From assembly GCF_900110245.1 (NCBI RefSeq), contig NZ_FOCZ01000018.1, forward strand, positions 1 to 64,000: a stretch of DNA of 64,000 nt, in the 5' to 3' direction. Origin of the DNA: Niastella yeongjuensis (GTDB lineage Bacteria > Bacteroidota > Bacteroidia > Chitinophagales > Chitinophagaceae). Below the pieces are notes generated by a model. That model searched no databases, was not told the origin of the DNA, and was given only the letters and a program-made list of their open reading frames with translations. The position numbers and the translations under genes are program-made. Below are positions 51,514-59,768 of the stretch, one piece after another. Within the stretch, counting starts at the first letter, position 1; every line of letters begins with the position of its first letter.

Positions 51514-52929
51514 TTAGCCGTTTTCGTTTGCACTATCAACGGCCCTTTTCAATATACGCCAGTTTTGTGGATAGTAATTATTGATCCGGTTCGGCAATAC
51601 CTTTATCCACCCTACATTATACTGTTCATATTGTACCAAAGTCCACCCTTTATGGCCTAACGATAAGCTAACCTCCTCCCGTCGCAAATATTGCAGTGCC
51701 TCTTCCTTTTTTAACGATACTGCAACAATTGCCGGGTTAATGAGGGTGCTTAACGCCAGGGCATGATCGGGAACCAGGTCATTGCCGGCTATCTTACCAA
51801 TTGCTATGCCAGCTCTTCGCACATACACATTATCTACTATAGTTAGCAGTTCTTTTTCCAATTGTTGCGGAAAGGCCAGTATTTCTTCCTGCTGTTTCCA
51901 CAGTTGTACAGGCGATCCCTGCTTCAGCCAGGGCTGTATAATGCCTGTTTCGTTTTTAGAAGCCTTTTGCAGTAAGGATTTTTTGGGAGGCTTTATGACG
52001 CTGCTGCCGCCATCCTGTTTACGAAAACAGCTTATAAAAAAGCCTTCACCCTTTATTTTATATGGGAAGAACCGGTATCCGTAGGCCCGGTGTTTGTCTG
52101 ATTGCGTTTCAACAATACCCCACGCTGCGTCTATGGTCAACGGCAAACTGTCGACGCTGAAGGTATCCATCAGCCAGTCGGCAATGTGCTCATCTTCTTC
52201 TTTTGAATAGGAACAGGTAGAATAGATCAGCACGCCGCCCTCTTTCAGGGCCGGCAAAGCTGCTGCCAGAATGCGTTGCTGGCGTTGATAACACAGATCT
52301 ACATTCTGTTCGCTCCATTCACCAATGGCGTCCCGCTCACGCCTGAACAACCCGGAGCCCGAACAGGGCGCATCGATCACAATTACATCAAAAAAATTCT
52401 GCAGGCGTTCAAAGGTCGTAGGATCGGCATTGGTAACAATCACATTGGCGCCACCCCATTTAATACAATTCTCTTCAAGAATGGCCGCCCTTGATTTGAT
52501 CACCTCATTGCTTACCAGTAAACTATCAACGCTGATAAGCGATTGCAGCAGGGTTGATTTACCACCCGGTGCCGCGCAAAGGTCCAGCACACGCAATGGC
52601 TGGGTTACGTCCGTTGTTTGGGTAAGCGCCTGCTCCACAAACATGCTCGAGGCTTCCTGTACATAGTACGCGCCGGCATGGATCAAAGGATCGAAAATAA
52701 AGACCGGCCGCTCTGGCAAATAATAGCCATTGGACGACCAGGGGATCTTTGACGATCCCGCGGATAAAAATTGATCTATTGCGGCCTGCCGGTTATCGAT
52801 TGCCGCCTTTGCTGCATTCACCCTTACCGAGGTAACCTGCCCGCCGCTTTCATGCACCTGAATAAACGCCTCTTTATCGAAGCCTGGGATTCCGGTTAAT
52901 GAATCAAGAAGTTGTTGAGGAAGTTGCAC
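51514..52929 (-). CDS. RsmF/NOL1-NOP2-sun family rRNA cytosine-C5 methyltransferase
   Basis: 471 residues. SAM site LDLCAAPGGKSTLLQS, catalytic pair DAPCSGSGLFRR and STCSYSKEEDE (two active-site Cys), plus an N-terminal substrate-recognition part. The C-terminal 170 residues form a PUA-like/RsmF-type RNA-binding region (LSLGHKGWTLVQYEQYNVGW). It most likely methylates 16S rRNA. Monocistronic. The 440-bp upstream gap holds the large inverted repeat. Confidence 0.9.
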   Translation of the reverse strand: MQLPQQLLDSLTGIPGFDKEAFIQVHESGGQVTSVRVNAAKAAIDNRQAAIDQFLSAGSSKIPWSSNGYYLPERPVFIFDPLIHAGAYYVQEASSMFVEQALTQTTDVTQPLRVLDLCAAPGGKSTLLQSLISVDSLLVSNEVIKSRAAILEENCIKWGGANVIVTNADPTTFERLQNFFDVIVIDAPCSGSGLFRRERDAIGEWSEQNVDLCYQRQQRILAAALPALKEGGVLIYSTCSYSKEEDEHIADWLMDTFSVDSLPLTIDAAWGIVETQSDKHRAYGYRFFPYKIKGEGFFISCFRKQDGGSSVIKPPKKSLLQKASKNETGIIQPWLKQGSPVQLWKQQEEILAFPQQLEKELLTIVDNVYVRRAGIAIGKIAGNDLVPDHALALSTLINPAIVAVSLKKEEALQYLRREEVSLSLGHKGWTLVQYEQYNVGWIKVLPNRINNYYPQNWRILKRAVDSANENG

Positions 52930-53175
52930 CCCGCGAAATTAGGAAATAATGGCCAAGTCAACGTTCTATGTCAAAGAGCTGCTTTTCAGTGACTGATAAT
53001 ACAAATGTAAGCCTGCCTGCAACCTGAATTTCAAATATGGGACGGGGTTCGGACGAACCTGGGACGGGGAACTCCGAATTGCGGGACGGCTGGTAATTCC
53101 CCCCCTGAAAAGCCGTTTCAACATGGGACGAAGGAGCTGAAAAGGTGGGATGAATGGCCTAAAAAGCGGTATATT

Positions 53176-53255
53176 ATGTGTGAACCATGTGTGATCCATG
53201 TGTCAACCATGTGTCAGCGCTTATGTTTCACTAATGGATCACACATGGTTCACAC
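53176..53255. repeat. 23-bp perfect inverted repeat made of 11-bp direct repeats
   Basis: Arms 53176-53198 and 53233-53255 are perfect reverse complements across a 34-nt loop. The left arm and loop consist of 11-mers ACCATGTGTGA, TCCATGTGTCA, ACCATGTGTCA, so several alternative stems are possible, including one using TGGTTGACATA at 53256-53266. Confidence 0.85.
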
Positions 53256-53308
53256 ATGGTTGACATATAGTAAAAGGAAATTTCATACGCCAAAATGTGT
53301 ATAAAATG

Positions 53309-53345
53309 CGAATACCGTTTCCGCAGAAAGCGAAAACGGTATTCG
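53309..53345. terminator. Terminator-like hairpin after the YwqK gene
   Basis: 12-bp stem CGAATACCGTTT/AAACGGTATTCG with loop CCGCAGAAAGCGA. On the minus strand it is followed only by a weak AT-rich stretch. Confidence 0.6.
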
Positions 53346-53369
53346 GCATTATAATAGTTCGGTTCTTGA

Positions 53370-53972
53370 TTATTTAACCACCTTATCGGCCTTGAACTTT
53401 CTTGAAGTTATCAACTGGCCGCGCACATCAAAAAACTTGAAGGTGCCTTCGCGTTTATCGTTTAAGTAACTTCCGGTCTCTTTCACCGTACCATTAGGGT
53501 TATACTCGGTGGTAACGCCATTTCTTTTACCGTTTTTGTAATGTATGATAATTCTGCGGCCACCACCTTCAAAATTGGCAGCATACCAATCAACGGAACT
53601 GCTATCATCGCGGTGCTCCATTTCTTTTGGTTTACCGTTGGCGTAATAGGTAGTAGTAGTACCAACCAGCTTATTAAAGTTAACAATGGTATCAGTTTTT
53701 ATCAAATTGCCTTTCGAATCGTATGATTTGGCAGCCTGAAATTTGCCTTTTTCTTTAAAATGGATCTCTGTCTTCAGCTTTCCGAACAGGAACGATTTTT
53801 CAACACCTTCGGAGTGGTCATCATTCATGTACTGGTACTCGTAGGTAAGTTGGCTTTTGGGTTTCGCCACAGCAGAATCATCTACTTTCTGGAATGAATT
53901 GTCCTGGGCTTTGCTGATTTGACAGGTAACAAATAAAACAACAGCAGCCAGGAAGGCACTTTTTGTGATCAT
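53370..53972 (-). CDS. Secreted YwqK/MORN-repeat protein
   Basis: 200 residues with a signal peptide (ending SKAQ). The body is MORN-like repeats of about 22 residues (GKLKTEIHFKEKGKFQAAKSYDSKGNLI, YYANGKPKEMEHRD, HYKNGKRNGVTTEYNPNGTVKETGSYLNDKREGTFKFFD). Databases call such proteins YwqK-family antitoxins, but with a signal peptide and no toxin nearby an antitoxin role is unlikely here. Function unknown. Confidence 0.75.
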   Translation of the reverse strand: MITKSAFLAAVVLFVTCQISKAQDNSFQKVDDSAVAKPKSQLTYEYQYMNDDHSEGVEKSFLFGKLKTEIHFKEKGKFQAAKSYDSKGNLIKTDTIVNFNKLVGTTTTYYANGKPKEMEHRDDSSSVDWYAANFEGGGRRIIIHYKNGKRNGVTTEYNPNGTVKETGSYLNDKREGTFKFFDVRGQLITSRKFKADKVVK

Positions 53973-54137
53973 ATAGTACGATTAACAATTATTTGCGGCT
54001 AAGATAATGGAGATTTTTCGTGTATACAACGCACATAACTCATTCTTTTACAAATGCCTGAACGACATTTATGCGTGTAAAAACGACAATTTCGCCATTG
54101 GGCAGCCCTTATAACGGTGTACCCGGGCTGTTTAGTG

Positions 54138-55571
54138 TTACAAATTCTTTATTTCCCCAATGAGGTCCTGCAATACTTTTTTCGCATCGCCAAAAAGCAT
54201 GGAGGTTTTGGGTTGAAAGAAAAGATCGTTCTCAATACCGGCATAACCGGGTTTCATACTGCGTTTGTTTACGATCACATTCTTAGCCAGCTCTACATCC
54301 AGAATAGGCATTCCATATATGGGGGAAGAAGGATCCGTTTTGGCAGCGGGGTTCACCACATCGTTCGCACCCAGGATCAACACTACATCTGTGGTAGGGA
54401 ACTCGTCGTTGGCCTGTTCCATTTCCATCAGCTTGTCATAGCTAACGTCGGCTTCGGCCAGCAATACGTTCATATGGCCCGGCATGCGGCCTGCAACGGG
54501 GTGAATGGCATACTTCACTTCAACACCCTTGCTTTCGAGTAGTTTCTCCAGCTCATGACAGGCATGCTGGGCTTGCGCAACGGCCAGTCCATATCCCGGA
54601 ACGATCAACACTTTATTGGCATAACTCATCACCACCGCCGTATCACTTAAGGTAATTTCTTTATAAGATCCCTGGTCTTTTTTAACACCCGCCGCACCGG
54701 CAGCCGAACTACCGCCAAAGGAGCCTATCAATACGTTCTTCAGGGAGCGGTTCATGGCTTTACACATCAAAATGGTAAGCAGGGTACCGGCAGCGCCTAC
54801 CAGTATACCGCCTGTTAACATTACTTTGTTGTTGTATAAAAAGCCGCCACAGGCTGCTGCCACACCGGTAAAAGAGTTCAACAAAGAAATAACCACCGGC
54901 ATGTCGGCGCCGCCAATGGGCATTACAAACAATATCCCATACACCAGCGCCAAACCAACGGTGATATAAAATGGGATATTGGCAGATTGTACGTTGGATT
55001 GATAAGTGAACGCCGCCGTCGCCAGCACCAGCAATAACACCAGCAGGTTTACTATATGCTGGCCCCTGAACGACATATCTTTTATTTTACCACTCAGCTT
55101 GCCCCAGGCAATCATACTACCGGCAAAGGACACGCTGCCGATAATGGCACCTGCAATAATGGTTAAATAATGACCTCCTGCTACAAAATCAAACAACCAT
55201 GCAGACTCTGCTCCCCTATGGGTTTGAAACAAATGATCGAATTCAACTGCGGAGATAAGGGCCGCACAGGCGCCGCCCATACCATTGAACATACTCACCA
55301 TTTCGGGCATGGCCGTCATCTTTACCTTTTTGGCGCTGAGGGTACCAATGATGCCCCCAATGAGGATACCGCCAAAGATCCAGGGATAGTTGCCCAGTTT
55401 TTTACCGTCTTCTTCATACAAAAAGATGGTACCAATGATGGCGATCCCCATCCCTGCTGCTGCCAGCAGGTTGCCATTACGGGCCGAGGCCGGGTTCGAC
55501 AACATTTTTAATCCTATAATGAACGTAACCGAACCTACGAGATAGCACAGGGTTAGTATACTTACTTCCAT
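54138..55571 (-). CDS. pntB: NAD(P) transhydrogenase beta subunit
   Basis: 477 residues. Eight to nine membrane helices in the N-terminal half, then the NADP(H)-binding domain (VLIVPGYGLAVAQAQHACHEL, HPVAGRMPGHMNVLLAEADV, GANDVVNPAAKTDPSSPIYGMP). With PntAA/PntAB it couples hydride transfer between NADH and NADP+ to proton movement. Last gene of a three-gene operon, 9 nt after pntAB. Confidence 0.94.
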   Translation of the reverse strand: MEVSILTLCYLVGSVTFIIGLKMLSNPASARNGNLLAAAGMGIAIIGTIFLYEEDGKKLGNYPWIFGGILIGGIIGTLSAKKVKMTAMPEMVSMFNGMGGACAALISAVEFDHLFQTHRGAESAWLFDFVAGGHYLTIIAGAIIGSVSFAGSMIAWGKLSGKIKDMSFRGQHIVNLLVLLLVLATAAFTYQSNVQSANIPFYITVGLALVYGILFVMPIGGADMPVVISLLNSFTGVAAACGGFLYNNKVMLTGGILVGAAGTLLTILMCKAMNRSLKNVLIGSFGGSSAAGAAGVKKDQGSYKEITLSDTAVVMSYANKVLIVPGYGLAVAQAQHACHELEKLLESKGVEVKYAIHPVAGRMPGHMNVLLAEADVSYDKLMEMEQANDEFPTTDVVLILGANDVVNPAAKTDPSSPIYGMPILDVELAKNVIVNKRSMKPGYAGIENDLFFQPKTSMLFGDAKKVLQDLIGEIKNL

Positions 55572-55580
55572 AATTCGTTA

Positions 55581-55913
55581 TTACTTGCTGCTTGTGTTTT
55601 GTTTCTTTCCTTTTCCTTTGAACATTTCCAGCATGCGGTCGGTCACTACAAACCCGCCTACCACGTTCAACGTACCTACTACCACCGCCAGAAATCCCAG
55701 GATGAGCGCTACATAATTATGCGGATCTGCCTTCCCCATTACAATAATGGCCCCGATGATTACCACCCCGTGAATGGCATTGGCGCCACTCATCAATGGA
55801 GTATGCAATACACTGGGCACATGACCAATAACCTCGATGCCTACGAAGATCATCAATATAACTATGTAGATCATCTGCTGATTGTCAGCTATCCAACCTA
55901 AAATTGATTCCAT
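55581..55913 (-). CDS. pntAB: NAD(P) transhydrogenase alpha subunit 2
   Basis: 110 residues with three membrane helices; matches the membrane part of PntA encoded separately (VIGHVPSVLHTPLMSGANAIHG is the diagnostic segment, GHVPSVLHTPLMSGAN). Split alpha subunits are normal in Bacteroidota. It lies between pntAA and pntB. Confidence 0.92.
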   Translation of the reverse strand: MESILGWIADNQQMIYIVILMIFVGIEVIGHVPSVLHTPLMSGANAIHGVVIIGAIIVMGKADPHNYVALILGFLAVVVGTLNVVGGFVVTDRMLEMFKGKGKKQNTSSK

Positions 55914-55954
55914 ATAAAGAATTTGTGAATTTTAAGAATTCGCGAAATGAGCTC

Positions 55955-55982
55955 ACTCACAACTCACCATTCACAACTCACT
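55955..55982 (-). repeat. Heptamer array, GTGAGTN type (reverse), inside the pnt operon
   Basis: Plus-strand ACTCACA, ACTCACC, ATTCACA, ACTCACT: four in-phase 7-mers 8 nt left of the pntAA stop. It is the only array found between genes of an otherwise tight operon. Confidence 0.8.
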
Positions 55983-55989
55983 TTCTCAG

Positions 55990-57093
55990 CTACTTTACCC
56001 GTTCGTGCACCACGGCCCCGTTGTTGGTAATACAACAACCTTTTACCAGGTCATCGTCAAAGTTCAGATTGAGCTTACCCTCTTTGTCGATGATGAGTTG
56101 TAAAAAATTAAGCAGGTTCTTCCCGTATAATTTACTGGCATCGGAAGGCATGCTGGCCGCCAGGTTACTGTTGCCTATAATATGCACGCCCTTATACAGT
56201 ACGGTTTGATCGTTTTTAGTAACCGGCGTATTACCTCCTGTTGCAGCTGCCAGGTCAATGATCACCGAACCAACCCGCATGGTTTGTAACATTTCTTCGG
56301 TTATCAGGATCGGGGCTTTTTTGCCGGGTATTTGTGCCGTGGTAATTACAATATCGGCTTTGGCAATACTTTCTCCAATGCGTTTTTGCTGACGTTGCTG
56401 GTAATCGTTTGATTGTTCTACCGCATACCCACCGGCTTTGGAGGCATCGGCTGCGCCTTCCACCTCAATGAATTTGGCACCCAAACTCATCACCTCTTCT
56501 TTTACTGCCGGCCGGGTATCAAATACTTCCACTACCGCACCCAGTCGGCGGGCAGTGGCAATAGCCTGCAAACCGGCCACACCGGCGCCCAGGATCAATA
56601 GCTTTGCGGGTGCAATGCTGCCTGCGGCTGTCATAAACATCGGAAAGTAGCGGCCGTAGGTATTGGCAGCCAGCAACACGGCTTTATAACCGGCAATATT
56701 GGCTTGGGAGCTCAGTACATCCATACTTTGCGCCCGGGTTGTACGGGGCAACATATCCAGACTAAACGTCACCAATCCCTGTTTTGCCCATTGCTGCATC
56801 ACCGGCACATTAAACAACGGTTGATAAACGCCGATAACGATCTTTGCTGTAAGACCGGCCGCTTCCGGAAACGGATGAATGGCTACCAGTATGTCGGATG
56901 ATTGAACTATTTCTGTTCTGCTTTTGATAGCTGCACCGGCTTTAACGTATTCCTCGTCGTTATGAAAGGCTTTTTCACCGGCGCCCGGCTCAACAATTAC
57001 GGTAACTCCTTTTTTGGTAAGGGCTGTTACTGTCTCGGGCAAGAATGATACGCGGGATTCTTCAGATGGTTCTTTTAAAACTCCAATCGTCAT
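55990..57093 (-). CDS. pntAA: NAD(P) transhydrogenase alpha subunit 1
   Basis: 367 residues; NAD-binding domain of PntA/alanine dehydrogenase type. Landmarks: EPGAGEKAFHNDEEYVKAGA, a GAGVAGLQAIATARRLGA dinucleotide motif, ITTAQIPGKKAPILIT, and VIDLAAATGGNTP. It binds NAD(H) in the cytoplasm. First gene of pntAA-pntAB-pntB; a TTACCTTGA-like -7 sequence lies about 30 nt upstream. Confidence 0.93.
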   Translation of the reverse strand: MTIGVLKEPSEESRVSFLPETVTALTKKGVTVIVEPGAGEKAFHNDEEYVKAGAAIKSRTEIVQSSDILVAIHPFPEAAGLTAKIVIGVYQPLFNVPVMQQWAKQGLVTFSLDMLPRTTRAQSMDVLSSQANIAGYKAVLLAANTYGRYFPMFMTAAGSIAPAKLLILGAGVAGLQAIATARRLGAVVEVFDTRPAVKEEVMSLGAKFIEVEGAADASKAGGYAVEQSNDYQQRQQKRIGESIAKADIVITTAQIPGKKAPILITEEMLQTMRVGSVIIDLAAATGGNTPVTKNDQTVLYKGVHIIGNSNLAASMPSDASKLYGKNLLNFLQLIIDKEGKLNLNFDDDLVKGCCITNNGAVVHERVK

Positions 57094-57248
57094 AATCAGG
57101 TAGTAGTTATATCATTCAAGGTAAGCAAATTTTAAGTCATGTGCACGACTACGCCTGAAATGACTTTTTATTGTGAGCGCATTGAAATATTGGGCAACCA
57201 CGCCACAATGACTATGCCAGCGCTTACTGCGCTTGTGTTATGGAATAA

Positions 57249-58052
57249 TTAAAAGCGGATGGTGAAATGCTGCTTTATTTTAAACTGATCATTAAAAAAG
57301 ACCAGTCCAACAAAAAACAGGTCGACAGAAAGCTGCACAGCGGAATGTTCTTTGATAGCGGCCCAGGCCTGTTCCATTTCCGGGCTCCAGTGAATATCAT
57401 CAAAAATTACCACGCCGGTTGTGTTCAAATGTGGAAGGATCTGATTGAAATACCGCAGGGTTGGTTCATGCCGGTGATTGCCATCGATGAAAACAAGATC
57501 GAGCGGAGACATCGTATTGAGAATATCAGGCAGCGTATCATCGAAATTGCCCACCACCTGTTGTATGGAAGATAATTGCAGGGATTGAAAATTTCTTTGC
57601 GCCTGGGCGGCCACAGCCGCGCTTCCTTCTGCCGTAACAACCCGGGCCTTTGGATTGGCCAACGACATATAGGCGGTTGAAATGCCCAGCGAAGTGCCCA
57701 GCTCCAGCATATTTTTGGGTTGATAAAAATTCACTATGCGGAACAACAGCTGCGCCCATTTTTTTGATTTGGCCGAATGCCGCGCAATAGCCGCAACAGA
57801 CCGTTGATTTGTTTTACTGATGGTAGAACCGGCGCCGAAGTCCTCTACTTCAATCATGGCCTCGTTATGCAGTAATTTCTGCCGTAACGCTTCTACCTGA
57901 TCGTACGCATAAAAATTCCGCTTATCGTTCAATACACACCGCACAAAGTCATACACAAAAGGCGAATGAATACCATGCCCTTTACCGTTCAATGCGGTTA
58001 CATAGTAAGATGAATACTTTTTTAAAAGCTGCCAGCTTGAATACATTGCCAA
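57249..58052 (-). CDS. Class I SAM-dependent methyltransferase (O-methyltransferase-like)
   Basis: 267 residues. SAM motifs: NMLELGTSLGISTAYMSLA, VVTAEGSAAVAAQAQRNF, and LDLVFIDGNHRHEPTLRYFNQILPHL, typical of catechol-O-methyltransferase-like folds. An N-terminal helical extension of about 90 residues precedes it (GHGIHSPFVYDFVRCVLNDK), a conserved Bacteroidota arrangement. The substrate is unknown. It lies 22 nt after folA on the same strand, so the two are probably co-transcribed. Confidence 0.85.
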   Translation of the reverse strand: MAMYSSWQLLKKYSSYYVTALNGKGHGIHSPFVYDFVRCVLNDKRNFYAYDQVEALRQKLLHNEAMIEVEDFGAGSTISKTNQRSVAAIARHSAKSKKWAQLLFRIVNFYQPKNMLELGTSLGISTAYMSLANPKARVVTAEGSAAVAAQAQRNFQSLQLSSIQQVVGNFDDTLPDILNTMSPLDLVFIDGNHRHEPTLRYFNQILPHLNTTGVVIFDDIHWSPEMEQAWAAIKEHSAVQLSVDLFFVGLVFFNDQFKIKQHFTIRF

Positions 58053-58056
58053 ATCA

Positions 58057-58077
58057 AAAATTAAGAATTAGAAATTA
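58057..58077 (+). repeat. Three-unit heptamer run containing the folA stop codon
   Basis: AAAATTA, AGAATTA, GAAATTA. The last three bases (TTA, plus strand) are the folA stop codon. Short and A/T-rich, so weaker evidence than the other arrays. Confidence 0.5.
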
Positions 58078-58572
58078 CCCTTCCTTTCGTTCCCACACCT
58101 GAAAGCTATATGCATAGGCGTGTTTTTCATCGGCGGAAAAATCGAGTTGGGAAAGCAGGTTCCAATCGGCAAAATTCATTTCAGGGAAGTAGGCATCGGC
58201 ATCGATGGTAGTGTGAACGCGGGTTAAATAAACGCGTTGGGTGAGCGGCAGGGTTTGCTTATAAATTTCACCGCCACCAATAATGAAGGCTTCTTTGGCG
58301 TCTGTTTTGGCAGCCACATCCATGGCCCCCTTCAGGTCATGTACCACAAAAGCGCCATCCGGCTGCCAGTCTGTTTGACGGGTAATTACAATATTGGTTC
58401 TGCCGGTCAATGGCCTGCCAAGCGATTCAAAGGTTTTTCTACCCATGATCACCGGCATACCCCAGGTGGTATTTTTAAAAAACTTGGTATCATTCGGCAA
58501 CGACCATAGTAACTGGTTGTTCTTTCCTATTGCGTTATTATCGGCTGCTGCGACCACCTGGCTTAAGATCAT
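58075..58572 (-). CDS. folA: Dihydrofolate reductase
   Basis: 165 residues. DHFR signatures: VAAADNNAIGKNNQLLWSLPNDTKFF, WGMPVIMGRKTFESLGRPLTGR, and FIIGGGEIYKQTL. Reduces dihydrofolate to tetrahydrofolate. It is 52 nt downstream of thyA, the usual thymidylate-cycle pair. Its stop codon is part of a small A/T heptamer run. Confidence 0.95.
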   Translation of the reverse strand: MILSQVVAAADNNAIGKNNQLLWSLPNDTKFFKNTTWGMPVIMGRKTFESLGRPLTGRTNIVITRQTDWQPDGAFVVHDLKGAMDVAAKTDAKEAFIIGGGEIYKQTLPLTQRVYLTRVHTTIDADAYFPEMNFADWNLLSQLDFSADEKHAYAYSFQVWERKEG

Positions 58573-58624
58573 GGAATTAAAAGTTATAAATTTTAAATAA
58601 GAAATGAGAAGGCCTGCACCTTTT

Positions 58625-59458
58625 CTAAACCGCTACCGGTGCTTTAATAGCCGGATGGCTCTGGTAATTAAGCAGGGTGAAATCTTCGAATTTGAAATCA
58701 AAAATGTTCTTCACTGCCGGGTTCAGTTGCATAGTAGGCAACGGATAGGGCGTGCGGGTCAACTGCAGGTTTACCTGGTCCATATGATTGCTGTAAATAT
58801 GTACATCACCAAACGTATGAATGAATTCACCCGGTTCCAGGTCACATACCTGGGCAATCATCAGGGTTAATAAAGCGTAAGAGGCAATATTGAAAGGAAC
58901 ACCTAAAAACACATCGGCCGACCGCTGATACAGCTGGCACGACAACCGGGGCTTGGGCCTCCCCCCTGCCCCCTCCAGTGGAGAGGGAGGAGTTACATAA
59001 AATTGAAACAGTACATGACAGGGCATCAGCGCCATTTCGGGCAATTCGGCCACATTCCAGGCGCTTACGATAAGGCGGCGGCTGTCGGGATTGGTTTTTA
59101 TCTGACGGATCACGTCGGTGATCTGGTCAATGGTTTGGGCGCCCTCGCCTGCCGACCAGCTGCGCCACTGTTTGCCATAAACAGGTCCTAATTCGCCCTG
59201 TTCATTGGCCCATTCGTCCCAGATACTAACCCCGTTATCTTTCAGGTATTTGATATTGGTTTCCCCTTTCAGGAACCATAATAATTCGTGAATAATGCTT
59301 TTAAGATGCAATTTTTTGGTGGTCACCAGCGGAAAACCCTGCTGCAGATCAAAACGCATCTGGTATCCAAAACAACTGGTAGTGCCCGTACCGGTACGGT
59401 CTGATTTATAAACACCGGTTTCCTTGATATGCTTTAAAAGTGCCAGGTATTGCTCCAT
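58625..59458 (-). CDS. thyA: Thymidylate synthase with in-frame repeat insertion
   Basis: 277 residues versus 264 for E. coli ThyA. Active-site Cys147 in [49 protein letters not shown]. Directly after QFYV the sequence [16 protein letters not shown] (156-171) replaces the four-residue turn of E. coli ThyA (ADGK), about 12 extra residues. The DNA there (58946-58993) contains the palindromic CCTCCAGTGGAGAGG. The site is a beta-hairpin turn on the protein surface, so function is probably kept. Catalyses dUMP to dTMP. First gene of thyA-folA. Confidence 0.94.
   Translation of the reverse strand: MEQYLALLKHIKETGVYKSDRTGTGTTSCFGYQMRFDLQQGFPLVTTKKLHLKSIIHELLWFLKGETNIKYLKDNGVSIWDEWANEQGELGPVYGKQWRSWSAGEGAQTIDQITDVIRQIKTNPDSRRLIVSAWNVAELPEMALMPCHVLFQFYVTPPSPLEGAGGRPKPRLSCQLYQRSADVFLGVPFNIASYALLTLMIAQVCDLEPGEFIHTFGDVHIYSNHMDQVNLQLTRTPYPLPTMQLNPAVKNIFDFKFEDFTLLNYQSHPAIKAPVAV
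58946..58993. repeat. Palindromic C/G-rich insert inside thyA
   Basis: Plus-strand core CCCCTCCAGTGGAGAGGGAG with arms CTCCA/TGGAG. It encodes [10 protein letters not shown] in frame on the minus strand. Related CCCCTAACCCCTCCCAGGAG-type and GGGGGCTGGGGG-type elements occur at about 59563-59590 and 59735-59760. Confidence 0.75.
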
Positions 59459-59480
59459 GGGCGCAAGGTACGAAAACGGT

Positions 59481-59521
59481 CAATGTGCTAATTTGCTTAT
59501 GTGATAATGTGCTTAATGTGC
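59481..59521 (+). repeat. Octamer array, AATGTGC type
   Basis: CAATGTGC, TAATTTGC, TTATGTGA, TAATGTGC, TTAATGTGC just upstream of the thyA start; related to AAATGTGC x2 at 42818. Confidence 0.65.
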
Positions 59522-59562
59522 TTAAAGATGGGGACAAGTTTTTCAGCAATCGTGAATACAAA

Positions 59563-59765
59563 CCCACCCCTAACCCCTCCCAGGAGGGGATCTTAAAACA
59601 CCGCCCGCTTCGGCGGGTGAGGCAAAAAAAGTCCTCCGCAAAGCGGAGGACTGGAAACATAAGCAATTAGTTCAGATTTGACAGTAAAAAAATTACAAGT
59701 CCTATATAATTGAAGCCTTAATCAGGTTTTATACGCCCCCTTTAGGGGGCTGGGGGTGACGTTGG
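59563..59765. repeat. GC-rich palindromic elements and a terminator between thyA and 59769
   Basis: Three elements: about 59563-59590 (CCCCTAACCCCTCCCAGGAG followed by GGG), a CCCGCTTCGGCGGG hairpin at about 59602-59616, and GCCCCCTTTAGGGGGC-type hairpin followed by TGGGGGTGAC near 59733-59760. They resemble small mobile palindromes of the type found inside thyA. Confidence 0.6.
59626..59652 (-). terminator. Terminator of the coiled-coil gene
   Basis: Stem AGTCCTCCGC/GCGGAGGACT with loop AAA; seven A residues to the left give a U-tract on the minus strand. Confidence 0.85.
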
Positions 59766-59768
59766 TAG

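Larger units (their letters stand above)
52930..53369. other. Intergenic region with GGGACG repeats and a long inverted repeat
   Basis: No gene supported. GGGACG occurs four times between 53040 and 53130, with a GGTTCG-GA-CGAACC hairpin at 53046-53059. The long inverted repeat (53176-53255) and the terminator (53309-53345) follow. Confidence 0.6.

Noticed and set aside
53370-53972. Toxin-antitoxin system
   Set aside because: The YwqK-type protein has a signal peptide and no toxin gene is adjacent; the family name is misleading.
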